64,000 nucleotides of DNA from Lewinellaceae bacterium. GTDB taxonomy: Bacteria; Bacteroidota; Bacteroidia; Chitinophagales; Saprospiraceae. How positions within the stretch are numbered: position 1 is the stretch's first letter; the number at the start of each line of letters is the position of its first letter. The position numbers and the translations under genes are program-made. Positions 31,914-40,985 of the stretch are shown here, in pieces. Location: NCBI GenBank assembly GCA_020636325.1, contig JACJYC010000002.1:967501-1031500 (forward strand). The letters are read 5' to 3'. Under the pieces are notes generated by a model that saw only the letters and a list, made by a program, of their open reading frames with translations, had not been told where the DNA came from and made no database searches.

Positions 31914-34520
31914 TCATTGCCCGACCACCAATCGGGTAACCCCGGAATAACCTGGTGATTGCAGCCGAATGAAATAAACGCCGCGTTCCAGGCCGGTGAG
32001 GTCCAATGCTGCGGATGTTGAACCGGGCCCTTCCAACTCAAGTGACCTGACCAGTTGGCCGGCCGCATTGTAAACCGAGATCCGGCGGTTCTCCTGAATC
32101 GCCGACGGTAAAAGGATCTGTACGTGATCCCGTGCCGGATTCGGGAATACCTTCAATGCACCCTCTTCCGCTTGCAGCATCTGGGGTGCAAGCGCTGCCA
32201 GCCGCCTTTCCGGGTCGAAGAGGAACCGGTCGGCCGCCTGATCGTCCAGGGCCGGCGGCAACAGGTTGCTGCCTTTGATCAGCAATTCGGTCTCCGTGGA
32301 AACATACTTCTCCCCCTGGCAAAGGACCACTGCCCGCACCCTGATCTTCTTGTCCGTACCGGAATACAGCGGGGGTGTTTCATAAACCTCCTCATTGGCC
32401 CCGGGTATGTTGATCCAGCCCGTGAATTCGGTTTTGAATTGCCATTGAATAACAGAACCCACATAATTGACCAGGATGAAATAGGTCGTCTCGCCTGAAT
32501 GGATAACCGAAGGTTCGGCATAGGCCTCGCCGCCGCTGCAGGGCAGGGGATCGATGAACAGGATGTCCTCCGCAACACAACCGTTGTCGTCGGACACCTG
32601 CAGGAGGTATACCCCTTCCGCGAGGTTGTAAATGCATTTGCCTGTGCCGATGACCATCGCACTGCCCAGGTCGAACCAGCGGATATGGTAGGGTTCCGTG
32701 CCGCCGGTGATTTCCACGCAGGCGTATTCGCCGTACGGGTCAAAATCCAGGTGGGTGATGATGGGGTCGGGTGCTGCAATGATGACCGCAACGGTACCGC
32801 TGCAGCCTTCGCTGTCGGTAACCGTGAGGACATATTCTCCCGGGCCCAGGTTGCGGAAAACAAAGCTGTGGTCATCCACCTGCTCCCATTCTTCCGGGCC
32901 TGAAACCAGGGTGTAAGGCGGGATCCCGCCCTTTACGGTCAATTTGATGGCGCCGTCCTGCGCGCCGTTGCACGACACATCGCGCTTGCCGGTTTCCATT
33001 TCAAGACCTGTACTTTCCGGGATCAAAACGCGCAGCAATGTATAACAATGGTGGTCGTCGAGTACGAGGATGATGTAATATCCGGCCGGAATGTCTTGTG
33101 CACAGCGCACCCAGGTCAGTACGTCGGTGGACGGGTTGCCGTCCGACCAGCCCAGGTCAGCAGGGTCGCCGCCTTCTACATAAGGTTCGCCCTGATCGTC
33201 AAATTCCACATTCGGGATCACGGTCAGCGGACTGTTCCAGCGCCAGGCGAATATCCGGAAAGGCTGGGTACCGCCCCGGACGTACAAGCAGCCGTCGACC
33301 TCATCGGTGCAGGGCAGGCTGGTGATCTTGAATTCGGCCTTGAGCGGTTGCGGCTCTTTGATCTGGATGATCTCCGCTACCGAACAACCGTTTGCGTCGA
33401 TCGTGATCAGCTTGTACATGCCGGCAGCCAATCCTTCAAAACAGCCCGTTTCGCCGATCAGCCCGGTATCGTTAGGTGTTACGACCGGATTGAGATAGGT
33501 TGTATACGGCGGCGTTCCACCCTGAACCTTATAACAAACCGCTCCGGAGGGTTCACCCGCGCAATTGGCCGGATAAATGAGGTTTTCCCGGTGCAGGCCG
33601 CCGCCGTTTTCAATTTCCACCTTTTTCCAGGCATAACAAAGATGGGCATCCACCGCCAGGACGTAATAAGTACCCGGCTGGACGTTCTGAGCACAAAATG
33701 CCGGACCCGTATTGGATGTCGGATCATAGGGAATGCCCGACGCAGGGTCCAACCCCGTCCAGTCCTGGAGCGATCCGTAAGGGCTGGCCGAAAGCTGGGG
33801 CGGTAAGGTATTGAAGGCCCAGATATGGTAGGGCGCCGTACCGCCCGTGACAAAGACGCAGGCGTCCACCTGACCGCAGGCGGAAGTGGTGACGGCCACC
33901 TCGATCTGGATCGGATCGGGCTCTTTGACCTCCCAGCTGCCGACGCCGACACAAACCTCATCGGTTGTGGTGACGGAAACGGAATAATACCCGGCAATGA
34001 GCCCGGCAATATCCTCTGTATCTGCTGTGAAACCGTCGGGGCCTTCCCAGGAAAAGTACAAGGGAGCCAGGTCGATATAGATATTCAGGTCAATAGCGCC
34101 GTTACCTCCTCCATAACAGCTCACCGGAGTAATCTGTGCGTCAAGGAGGTAGTCTACCACCGGAATGCTGATCGTCAGTCCGCCTGAACAACCTTCCGCG
34201 TCCGTCACCAGCACCGGATATTGACCAGGCGGCAGGTCTTCGAAACAAATCGACAACCCGGATGTGGTCGTGCTGTTGTCGTTGGTATTGCTGGTGCCGG
34301 GGAAGGTAATTATGTAGGGCGCCACGCCGCCTTCAATCTGGATGCAGGCTTCCGCGCCGCTGCAAAAATGTTGGGTGCTGACCATTGTGACGGACAGCTC
34401 GCAATTGGTCAGCAGGTGGAGCGAGGGGTTGAGCACCTGCCCTTGTCCGGTGAAAGCGCCGAACACGAACAACAAGGAACAGAGCAGGGAATTTCGGAGA
34501 TACGGTACTGAACGGATCAT
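31914..34520 (-). CDS. Large SprB-repeat surface protein with T9SS sorting domain (second copy)
   Basis: 868 residues. Signal peptide (MIRSVPYLRNSLLCSLLFVFGAF, shown in part) ending near TGQGQ. About six to eight SprB-type repeats follow, with Cys-containing starts (HFCSGAEACIQIEGGVAPY, ACGQVDACVFVTGGTAPY, SCNGAQDGAIKLTVKGGIPPY) and closing strands such as GEYVLTVTDSEGCSG. A non-repeat region (about 690-770) precedes the T9SS domain (KVFPNPARDHVQILL, LERGVYFIRL). Some repeats hold longer insertions than in the first copy, so the two are paralogues, not a recent duplication. A surface adhesin or gliding role is inferred from the repeat family. Confidence 0.92.
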   Translation of the reverse strand: MIRSVPYLRNSLLCSLLFVFGAFTGQGQVLNPSLHLLTNCELSVTMVSTQHFCSGAEACIQIEGGVAPYIITFPGTSNTNDNSTTTSGLSICFEDLPPGQYPVLVTDAEGCSGGLTISIPVVDYLLDAQITPVSCYGGGNGAIDLNIYIDLAPLYFSWEGPDGFTADTEDIAGLIAGYYSVSVTTTDEVCVGVGSWEVKEPDPIQIEVAVTTSACGQVDACVFVTGGTAPYHIWAFNTLPPQLSASPYGSLQDWTGLDPASGIPYDPTSNTGPAFCAQNVQPGTYYVLAVDAHLCYAWKKVEIENGGGLHRENLIYPANCAGEPSGAVCYKVQGGTPPYTTYLNPVVTPNDTGLIGETGCFEGLAAGMYKLITIDANGCSVAEIIQIKEPQPLKAEFKITSLPCTDEVDGCLYVRGGTQPFRIFAWRWNSPLTVIPNVEFDDQGEPYVEGGDPADLGWSDGNPSTDVLTWVRCAQDIPAGYYIILVLDDHHCYTLLRVLIPESTGLEMETGKRDVSCNGAQDGAIKLTVKGGIPPYTLVSGPEEWEQVDDHSFVFRNLGPGEYVLTVTDSEGCSGTVAVIIAAPDPIITHLDFDPYGEYACVEITGGTEPYHIRWFDLGSAMVIGTGKCIYNLAEGVYLLQVSDDNGCVAEDILFIDPLPCSGGEAYAEPSVIHSGETTYFILVNYVGSVIQWQFKTEFTGWINIPGANEEVYETPPLYSGTDKKIRVRAVVLCQGEKYVSTETELLIKGSNLLPPALDDQAADRFLFDPERRLAALAPQMLQAEEGALKVFPNPARDHVQILLPSAIQENRRISVYNAAGQLVRSLELEGPGSTSAALDLTGLERGVYFIRLQSPGYSGVTRLVVGQ

Positions 34521-34557
34521 GATTGCTGTTTTTGATTAACGCATTGAAATCACGATC

Positions 34558-34626
34558 CAAAGTTGCAGCCGGGATACTGCTATAGCCAATCAGCTGTCGT
34601 CAAAACGTAGAAGTCCAAATCCATTA
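34558..34626 (-). promoter_or_regulatory. Promoter and upstream motif of the second SprB gene
   Basis: Minus-strand CAACTTTG (34565-34558), one mismatch from TAnnTTTG, ends 37 nt before the start codon. The motif GGACTTCTACGTTTT is at 34626-34612, matching the copy before the first SprB gene at 14 of 15 positions; it is 46 nt from the -7 box against 36 nt in the first copy. Confidence 0.5.
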
Positions 34627-34718
34627 CCTGAAATTCCTGAAAGGGAAAGATTATTGAGAAAAGCCCTGAAACAGCGATTCCTGACCGGATAACCAGCCAG
34701 GAATCGCATCGTGTCGGA

Positions 34719-34826
34719 TCAGTTGGCGTTCTTTTTGTCCGAACGCTTCACTTTTTTCGGACGGCTGTTGCCGTGTGAACCGCGCCAGATTTTACCCCGA
34801 CGGGTTTTTTTATCACCTTTTCCCAT
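34719..34826 (-). CDS. 30S ribosomal protein bTHX (Thx)
   Basis: 35 residues: MGKGDKKTRRGKIWRGSHGN, then SRPKKVKRSDKKNAN. The strongly basic sequence with GKGDKKTRRGKIWRG is diagnostic of bTHX, a tiny protein that binds 16S rRNA at the top of the 30S head. It is known from Thermus and widespread in Bacteroidota, where it is often missed because of its size. It has its own -7 box 72 nt upstream. Confidence 0.93.
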   Translation of the reverse strand: MGKGDKKTRRGKIWRGSHGNSRPKKVKRSDKKNAN

Positions 34827-34897
34827 GATAAGACGCTTATAAAGTTAAGAAATTTTCGATGGCCTTCGTTTCACCGCCTGGTGTCGCAAAGGGGTAA

Positions 34898-34905
34898 CAA
34901 AGGTA
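34898..34905 (-). promoter_or_regulatory. -7 box (TACCTTTG) of the bTHX gene
   Basis: Exact TAnnTTTG on the minus strand, giving a leader of about 65 nt before the bTHX ATG at 34826. Confidence 0.6.
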
Positions 34906-34924
34906 AGGAAAATTTCGAAAACGC

Positions 34925-36538
34925 TTATTCCAGGGTAATGGGCAGCCGTTTGGGGTATTTGACGGCGTAACGGAAATTCAGCTTACTTGTAGCGCCTGAT
35001 TTGATCTTTTCCTCCCAGGTCAGTTTACCGGTAGTTTCGTCGAAAGCGGCGCCGCGGCTGTTTTCCAGTTTCACCTCTACCTCGTCGGTTGCGGTCACCG
35101 GCACCTGATCGACGATCACGATATCGATGGCCTGGCTCTTGGTGTTGCGCACCTCGATGTCCCAGCCGATCGTTTGGGTGACTTTGGAGCCCAGGGCCTG
35201 CTTGTCCTTGTACTGGCGGTCTTTCGTCCGCGTGATCACGATGCCCTTATCCCGGCCGAGGGATACTTCAAGGGTATCCTGGGTTACGCTTGGATTCAGC
35301 CAGGTCTTGCCGAGAAAAGCGCCTTCCAGGTAGAGGTTGGCCTGACCGGGCAGCAGGTTGTATTCATCCCAGTTGGTGATGCGTGCCGTCAGGTAGGCGT
35401 TCAGGTCCAGCTTGGGCGCGGCGTAATAGCGGTAGGTGGCCGGTAACTCATAAGCGCCTATCCGGACGGTATGTTCCTGACCGTCGCCGGGGATATCATA
35501 GGGGACGTCGATCTTGTACTGGCGGGTGGTGGTTTGTTCAAACGCTGATACCGTTGCGAAGTTGGCTTCTGCCGCTTCCTCTTCCACCATCGGCGGCGCC
35601 GACATGGCATCCATTTCCATGCGCTCTTTTTTCAGATATCCCTGCCCGGCCCTGTCATAGGCTACGACCGGCTGATTGGGATAGAGGCGCCAGATCTGCA
35701 ATTCCGGGCGGGTTCCGGGCTCCGAAGGGTTGCCTGTGGAAAGGCTGAGCTTTACGCCGGTCCAGTCTTCGCCGGTATTCTGGAATACTTCCGCCTTGAG
35801 CTGTACCGAAACCGGTTGGGAAACGCTGGTCACTTTCAGGTCGTAACTGGGTTTCCATCCGGCGCTCCGGGAGAGGTAGCTGAGCGAAAATTTGGCGTTC
35901 ACGGCGGCATCCGCCAGGGTATTGACCAGGACTTCGCCGCTGGCTTTTTTCTGGAACTGGGCCATTGTCGCATTCAATTGCTGGCGCACTTTATCCAGGT
36001 CTTCCTGAATGGCTTTTTTCCGTTTATCCACCTCCAGTTTTTCCAGTTTGATCTCCTTGAGCCGTTTCCGGTAGTATTCGGCGAGCGCCTGGAGATCTTC
36101 CATGCTGACGCCGTTCTGTTGGCTGCCGACATTCTTGTTGGCCAGGATGAGGTTTTCCTCCTCGGTGAGCACCTGCAGATCGGCCAGCTCGCGGTTGAGC
36201 TTGTCCTGCAGGGCTTCCAGTTGATCCTCCAGTTTGACGACCGCTTCGTTCTTCTCCAGCGGATTGATAAAATTGCGTTGGAAGGCAACGGAAAGGATGG
36301 TGAAATCGCCGGTGGCGCTGAATTGAATGCTGGCCGGATCGAGATCGGCCGGCAATCCGGTGAATTTGAGGACGGACTGGCCGGCGGGCACCATACCCTG
36401 GCCGGTACGCATGACCTGAGCGCCTTGCCGGAATACGCTGACTTCTTCTATCGCGGTTGAAATGGTTTTCTCGGGGGCGGCCGCCTGAAGGGCCATAGTT
36501 ATGAAAACACCCGCGCAAATGCCAAAAATCTTGTTCAT
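34925..36538 (-). CDS. DUF4139 (MuiA-like) exported protein
   Basis: 537 residues, signal peptide MNKIFGICAGVFITMALQAA. A DUF4140-type N-terminal part (about 25-95: VSVFRQGAQVMRTGQGMVPA) is followed by a long coiled coil (about 95-200, LEDQLEALQDKLNRELADLQ) and a DUF4139 beta-rich region starting LSYLSRSAGWKPSYDLKV, with TGEDWTGVKLSLSTGNPS, QTIGWDIEVRN and the typical ending LNFRYAVKYPK. The family includes MuiA, a mucoidy inhibitor; its molecular action is unknown. It is probably periplasmic or envelope-located, and is divergent from the M28 peptidase gene. Confidence 0.88.
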   Translation of the reverse strand: MNKIFGICAGVFITMALQAAAPEKTISTAIEEVSVFRQGAQVMRTGQGMVPAGQSVLKFTGLPADLDPASIQFSATGDFTILSVAFQRNFINPLEKNEAVVKLEDQLEALQDKLNRELADLQVLTEEENLILANKNVGSQQNGVSMEDLQALAEYYRKRLKEIKLEKLEVDKRKKAIQEDLDKVRQQLNATMAQFQKKASGEVLVNTLADAAVNAKFSLSYLSRSAGWKPSYDLKVTSVSQPVSVQLKAEVFQNTGEDWTGVKLSLSTGNPSEPGTRPELQIWRLYPNQPVVAYDRAGQGYLKKERMEMDAMSAPPMVEEEAAEANFATVSAFEQTTTRQYKIDVPYDIPGDGQEHTVRIGAYELPATYRYYAAPKLDLNAYLTARITNWDEYNLLPGQANLYLEGAFLGKTWLNPSVTQDTLEVSLGRDKGIVITRTKDRQYKDKQALGSKVTQTIGWDIEVRNTKSQAIDIVIVDQVPVTATDEVEVKLENSRGAAFDETTGKLTWEEKIKSGATSKLNFRYAVKYPKRLPITLE

Positions 36539-36709
36539 AGGTAAATTTGGTTTTATTTCCTAGATGCGGAACTTTGGAGAATTACATAAACTGCGCGTCA
36601 ATTGGCCGTTATTTTTATCTATCTTCGCAAAGAACTATCGAATTTTACCACTTTAAGGTGCAAACCTTCCACTGTTTAATCACCACAGCAACAGCAAAAA
36701 AGAACTGTT

Positions 36710-38281
36710 ATGAAAAAAACAATCCTTTCAATTGCCGTGCTCGGCTTTTTCAGCCTGTCCCTGTTTGCGCAGGATAAAGTCGACGAGAACATCAATACCA
36801 TTATTCGCAAACAAGGCCTGGAACAAAGTCAGGTCATGGAAACCGCCAGTTGGCTCTGCGACGTCTACGGGCCTCGCCTGACCGGTTCCCCGATGCTGGA
36901 TAAAGCCACTGAATGGGCCCAGGGCCAGCTGAAATCCTGGGGGCTTGAGAATGTGCACACGGAATCCTGGGGCCCGTTCGGCCAGGGCTGGGAGCTCAAG
37001 CATTTCGAAATGCACGCCGAAGCGCCGACCTATTTCCCCATCATCGCCTATCCTAAAGCCTGGTCGCCTTCGACCAAAGGCCAGGTGAGCGGGGAAGTGG
37101 TTTACCTGTACGCTCAAACAGTAGAGGACCTGGAAAAATACAAGGGAAAGCTGAAAGGCAAGTTTGTCTTTACGGATACGCTGCGCGCCGTTGAACCCTG
37201 GTTTGACGGTACCGCTACCCGCCTCGACGCCCAAGGCCTGCTGGACCTGGCCAATGCGCCTGCGCCGACACCCCGGAGCCTGCGCAATTTTGGATTCCGC
37301 GACAATGAATTCCGCCAGAAACTCAACGAATTCATCTATTCAGAACAACCCCTTGCCCTGATCGACCGGACCTACAAAGGCGACGAAGGCACGGTGTTTG
37401 TGCAGGGCGCCCGCGCCAAAGACGGCAGCCCCCGCGATAAAGGCGCCGAAATCCTGCCGCAGGTGACCATGGCCGTTGAACACTACAACCGCATTTTCCG
37501 GCTGCTGCAGAAGGGTATCCCCGTCAAATTGTCCATGGAACTGACTTCCGAATTCACCAACCCGGACGGCATGGAGCACAACATCATCGCTGAGATCCCG
37601 GGCACCGACCTCAAGGATCAGGTCGTCATGTTCGGCGCTCACTTCGATTCCTGGCATACCGCTACGGGCGCTACCGACAACGGCGCCGGCTCGGCAGTCA
37701 TGATGGAGGCCGCCCGGATCCTGATGGAAACGATCAAGGAAAGCGGCGTAAAACCGCGCCGGACCCTTCGGATCGCGCTCTGGACGGGCGAGGAACAGGG
37801 CCTGCTGGGCTCCGTCGGGTATGTCGGCCAGCATTTTGCCGAAATGAAGGGCCGCACCGCTCAGTCGGTGAAGCCGGAACAGGCAAAAGTATCGGCCTAT
37901 TACAACCTCGACAACGGCACCGGCAAGATCAGGGGCGTCTACATGCAGGGTAACGGTCAGGTAGAGCCCATCTTCCGGGTATGGCTCGACGCCTTCAAGG
38001 ACCTGGGCGCCACTACGCTCTCCATGTCCAATACGGGCGGCACCGACCACCTTTCATTCGATGCGGCGGGCATCCCCGGCTTCCAGTTCATTCAGGACCC
38101 GATGGATTATTCCACGCGGACCCACCACTCCAATATGGACAACTGGGACCACCTGGTGGGCGACGACCTCAAGCAGGCCGCTACGATCATCGCTTCCTTC
38201 ATCTGGCATACTTCCCAGCGGGATGAAATGATTCCGAGGAAAACCCTCGACCTGGGCGATAACGCTTCGGGTGGGAATTGA
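36710..38281 (+). CDS. M28 family zinc peptidase, exported
   Basis: 523 residues. Signal peptide (MKKTILSIAVLGFFSLSLFA), then a PA-type insert region (about 125-270) and the M28 core: FGAHFDSWHTATGATDNGAG (His and bridging Asp ligands), ALWTGEEQGLLGSVGY (catalytic/ligand Glu pair), NLDNGTGKIRG (Asp) and TRTHHSNMDNWDHL (final His). The family removes N-terminal residues from peptides using two zinc ions. The signal peptide places it in the periplasm or outside, without a T9SS domain. An ATG-proximal start is well supported by the signal sequence. Confidence 0.93.
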   Translation: MKKTILSIAVLGFFSLSLFAQDKVDENINTIIRKQGLEQSQVMETASWLCDVYGPRLTGSPMLDKATEWAQGQLKSWGLENVHTESWGPFGQGWELKHFEMHAEAPTYFPIIAYPKAWSPSTKGQVSGEVVYLYAQTVEDLEKYKGKLKGKFVFTDTLRAVEPWFDGTATRLDAQGLLDLANAPAPTPRSLRNFGFRDNEFRQKLNEFIYSEQPLALIDRTYKGDEGTVFVQGARAKDGSPRDKGAEILPQVTMAVEHYNRIFRLLQKGIPVKLSMELTSEFTNPDGMEHNIIAEIPGTDLKDQVVMFGAHFDSWHTATGATDNGAGSAVMMEAARILMETIKESGVKPRRTLRIALWTGEEQGLLGSVGYVGQHFAEMKGRTAQSVKPEQAKVSAYYNLDNGTGKIRGVYMQGNGQVEPIFRVWLDAFKDLGATTLSMSNTGGTDHLSFDAAGIPGFQFIQDPMDYSTRTHHSNMDNWDHLVGDDLKQAATIIASFIWHTSQRDEMIPRKTLDLGDNASGGN

Positions 38282-38337
38282 TGTTGCACGGGCAATTTCC
38301 CGGCGCAAAAATTTAACCTGCGAAAGTTGTTGATATG

Positions 38338-38411
38338 AACCGCAAAAGTCACAAAAGGGTAGATTGGTTTCACCTGATTTCAAATCTGTCTCTTTTGTGA
38401 TTTTTGCGGTT
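38338..38411. terminator. Long imperfect hairpin between converging M28 and aroA genes
   Basis: Arms of about 28 bp (38338-38365 and 38383-38411) pair with three or four mismatches: AACCGCAAAAGTCACAAAAG against CTTTTGTGATTTTTGCGGTT. It lies between convergent stops, so it can end both transcripts; A/T-rich flanks include TTTTT within the stem. The form also fits a dispersed palindromic insertion. Confidence 0.6.
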
Positions 38412-38455
38412 AAAATATAGAAATGCCTGCGACCCGGTTTTTCCTGAAACGCACC

Positions 38456-39703
38456 TTAGCGGGATACCTCAAACCCTAATCGTTCAAAATCCGCATAAAA
38501 TCCGGGATAGGATTTGACCACCACCATCGGCTCGCGAATGGCGACCGGCCCCAGCAGGGCAAGCGGTGCAAATGCCATGGCCATCCGGTGGTCTTCATAG
38601 GTATCAAAAACGGGCCGGTCCTTCCAGGCAGCTTTTCCCTCCACCGTCCAGCATTCTCCCGGGGCGTTTGGCTTTCCGGAATACGGGTGAAAATCCACCA
38701 TTACCTTGGCCAGTTCATCCCTGAGGGCGGCCAGCCGATCCGTTTCCTTGATGCGCAGGGTCTCCAGGCCCGTGAAAATGCCGGTTACGCCCAGCCCGCC
38801 GCAGATGACCGCCAGCGTTTGCGCAATATCGGGGCACAGGATGAAATCCCATTCAAAAGACGCCGGCAGTGCTTTCCCGTTTTTGGTCAGGCGTACGCCC
38901 GAGTTGTTGAATTCGGTCCGGACACCGAAATGTTCCATCATTTCCACCAGGGCACTGTCGCCTTGTATGCTGTTGGCGAACAGGCCGTCCAGTTGCAGGT
39001 CGAGCGGGCCGGCGAATGCGGCAAGCGCATAATAATACGACGCAGCCGACCAATCGGCTTCAACGGTAAAGGTTCGGGGCTGATAAGTTTGCGGTTCGAT
39101 CCGGATGGTATGGCCTTCCCAGGTATAGTGTATGCCGAAATAAGCCATCTGGTTCAGGGTCATTTCGATATAGGACCTGGAGACGATCCTTCCTTCCAGT
39201 TCGAGCGTCAGCCCGCCCGGCAAAACCGGTGCGATCATCAACAGGGCAGAAATGAACTGGCTGCTGGTGCCGGCGGAGATCGAAAGCCGGGATACCCTGC
39301 CGAAACCGGACGGTTCGCCGATGCGGAGAGGCGGATAACCTTCTTTTTCCAGGTAGTCGATGCGGGCGCCCAGGGCGCGAAGCGCTTCAACCAGGACCCC
39401 GATCGGCCGCTGTTTCATGCGTTCCGTGCCGGTGAGGACCTGTTCGCCCGGCTGGAGGGCAAGGTAGGCGGTCAGGAACCGGAAGGTGGTCCCGGCCGGC
39501 CCGGCGTCGCGCTCTACGGCGTCGCTGTCCAGCAAGGCGGCCAGCAAACGGGTATCGTTGGCGTCGGCCAGGCGGCGGATCTCAAAGGGTTCGGGGCACA
39601 GTGCCCGGATGATCAAAGCCCGGTTGCTGATGCTTTTGGAACCGGCCAGATCGATCGTTCCCGTGACCGCTTTGTCGGGTTTGTTCAGGAAATAGGTCGT
39701 CAT
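38456..39703 (-). CDS. aroA: 3-phosphoshikimate 1-carboxyvinyltransferase (EPSP synthase)
   Basis: 415 residues. Sixth step of the shikimate pathway: joins shikimate-3-phosphate and PEP to give EPSP for chorismate and aromatic amino acids. Two-domain beta/alpha inverse barrel with the N-terminal GSKSISNRALIIRAL substrate loop, DAGPAGTTFRFLTAYLAL, RPIGVLVEALRALGA and, near the end, LRIKETDRLAALRDEL and DTYEDHRMAMAFAPLAL. It follows phoH on the same strand (91-nt gap), so the two may share a transcript. Confidence 0.96.
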   Translation of the reverse strand: MTTYFLNKPDKAVTGTIDLAGSKSISNRALIIRALCPEPFEIRRLADANDTRLLAALLDSDAVERDAGPAGTTFRFLTAYLALQPGEQVLTGTERMKQRPIGVLVEALRALGARIDYLEKEGYPPLRIGEPSGFGRVSRLSISAGTSSQFISALLMIAPVLPGGLTLELEGRIVSRSYIEMTLNQMAYFGIHYTWEGHTIRIEPQTYQPRTFTVEADWSAASYYYALAAFAGPLDLQLDGLFANSIQGDSALVEMMEHFGVRTEFNNSGVRLTKNGKALPASFEWDFILCPDIAQTLAVICGGLGVTGIFTGLETLRIKETDRLAALRDELAKVMVDFHPYSGKPNAPGECWTVEGKAAWKDRPVFDTYEDHRMAMAFAPLALLGPVAIREPMVVVKSYPGFYADFERLGFEVSR

Positions 39704-39794
39704 TAAGCGTTAATTGAATAGGGAAGGCTTCATCTGCTGCAGGGGATCCGATTTTTGCGCATTGAGGGCAAAGGCCGCTTTTTCTCTCACCCCA

Positions 39795-40781
39795 TCATTC
39801 TTCCTCCTCCGCAGCGGCCTGCTTCCGGCGCATTCGTTCGTCCGATTTTTCGTACCGTTTGATGATCTCTTTGACCAACCGGTGGCGAACCACGTCTTCC
39901 GCGGTCAGGTAAACGGATTCGATCCCCTCCAGGTCGCGGAGCAGGTCGATGGCCCGTTTCAGACCTGATTTCTGGTGGAACGGCAGGTCGATCTGCGATA
40001 GGTCGCCGGTAATGATGCATTGGGCGGAAGGGCCCAGGCGCGTCAGGAACATCTTGATCTGCATGGTGGAACAGTTCTGCGCTTCATCCAGAATGATGAA
40101 GGCATTGTCGAGCGTACGGCCCCGCATAAAGGCCAGCGGTGCGATCTCGATGACCCGCGTGGTCATGAACTGGTTGAGTTTTTCAGCCGGTATCATGTCG
40201 TCCAGCGCGTCGTACAGCGGCCGGAGGTACGGGTCGATCTTTTCCTTGAGGTCGCCCGGCAGGAACCCCAGGCTTTCGCCCGCTTCAACGGCGGGCCGGG
40301 TCAGGATGATCTTTCTGACCTGTTTGTTCTTTAGCGCGCGAACGGCGAGCGCTACGGCGGTATAGGTTTTGCCGGTACCGGCGGGGCCGACGGCAAAGAC
40401 GATGTCGTTTTCTTCGGAGGCGCGGATCAGCTTTCGCTGGTTCTGGGTCTTGGCCTTGATCTGTTTGCCTTCGCGGCCGTACAGGATCGTGCTGCCCTCG
40501 TGGGCGCTGATGCGCGATTCGAAGGGGTTTTCCCCGTTCATCAGATCTTCCACCACCTGGACTGAAAGTTCCTTGTGCTCCTTGAGCATGCGGACCATCA
40601 GCTCAAACCTGGATTTGGCTTTCTGGGTCAGTTTCTTATCCCCGCTTATTTTAAGGTTTTGCCCTCTGGAGGTAAACGTTACATCGGGGAAGGCTTTTCG
40701 CAAAAGATTGAGTTTAATGTCGTTCTCTCCGTACAGTTGGAGCGGATCGACGCCCTCTACATTCAAAATGATCTCGCTCAA
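39795..40781 (-). CDS. phoH: PhoH family ATPase
   Basis: 328 residues. N-terminal KH-like region (about 1-110, KLNLLRKAFPDVTFTSRGQNLKI), then a P-loop domain with Walker A VGPAGTGKTYTA, Walker B-like NAFIILDEAQNC, and RLGPSAQCIITGDLSQIDLP. PhoH proteins are cytoplasmic ATPases thought to act in RNA metabolism together with YbeY. It has its own promoter and is divergent from the DUF62 gene; aroA follows. Confidence 0.94.
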   Translation of the reverse strand: MSEIILNVEGVDPLQLYGENDIKLNLLRKAFPDVTFTSRGQNLKISGDKKLTQKAKSRFELMVRMLKEHKELSVQVVEDLMNGENPFESRISAHEGSTILYGREGKQIKAKTQNQRKLIRASEENDIVFAVGPAGTGKTYTAVALAVRALKNKQVRKIILTRPAVEAGESLGFLPGDLKEKIDPYLRPLYDALDDMIPAEKLNQFMTTRVIEIAPLAFMRGRTLDNAFIILDEAQNCSTMQIKMFLTRLGPSAQCIITGDLSQIDLPFHQKSGLKRAIDLLRDLEGIESVYLTAEDVVRHRLVKEIIKRYEKSDERMRRKQAAAEEEE

Positions 40782-40889
40782 TAGGAAAAATTTATTTTAT
40801 TAAACCATTGCCGGCAGGAAGCTGGCTCCGAACCGGCCTGTTGCCTCTAAATAACCGTTTAAACTTTCCAAATGTTCCATCCGACCTAG

Positions 40890-40897
40890 GCAAAGTT
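40890..40897 (-). promoter_or_regulatory. -7 box (TAACTTTG) of phoH
   Basis: Exact TAnnTTTG on the minus strand, about 108 nt before the phoH ATG. Confidence 0.55.
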
Positions 40898-40985
40898 AGC
40901 GATTAAACCAAATCCCTGCGCCCCGATTCCCTTGCGTTTTTTATTTTTGCTGCCGCAGGCTTGTTTTCACTAATGAGGAGAAATT

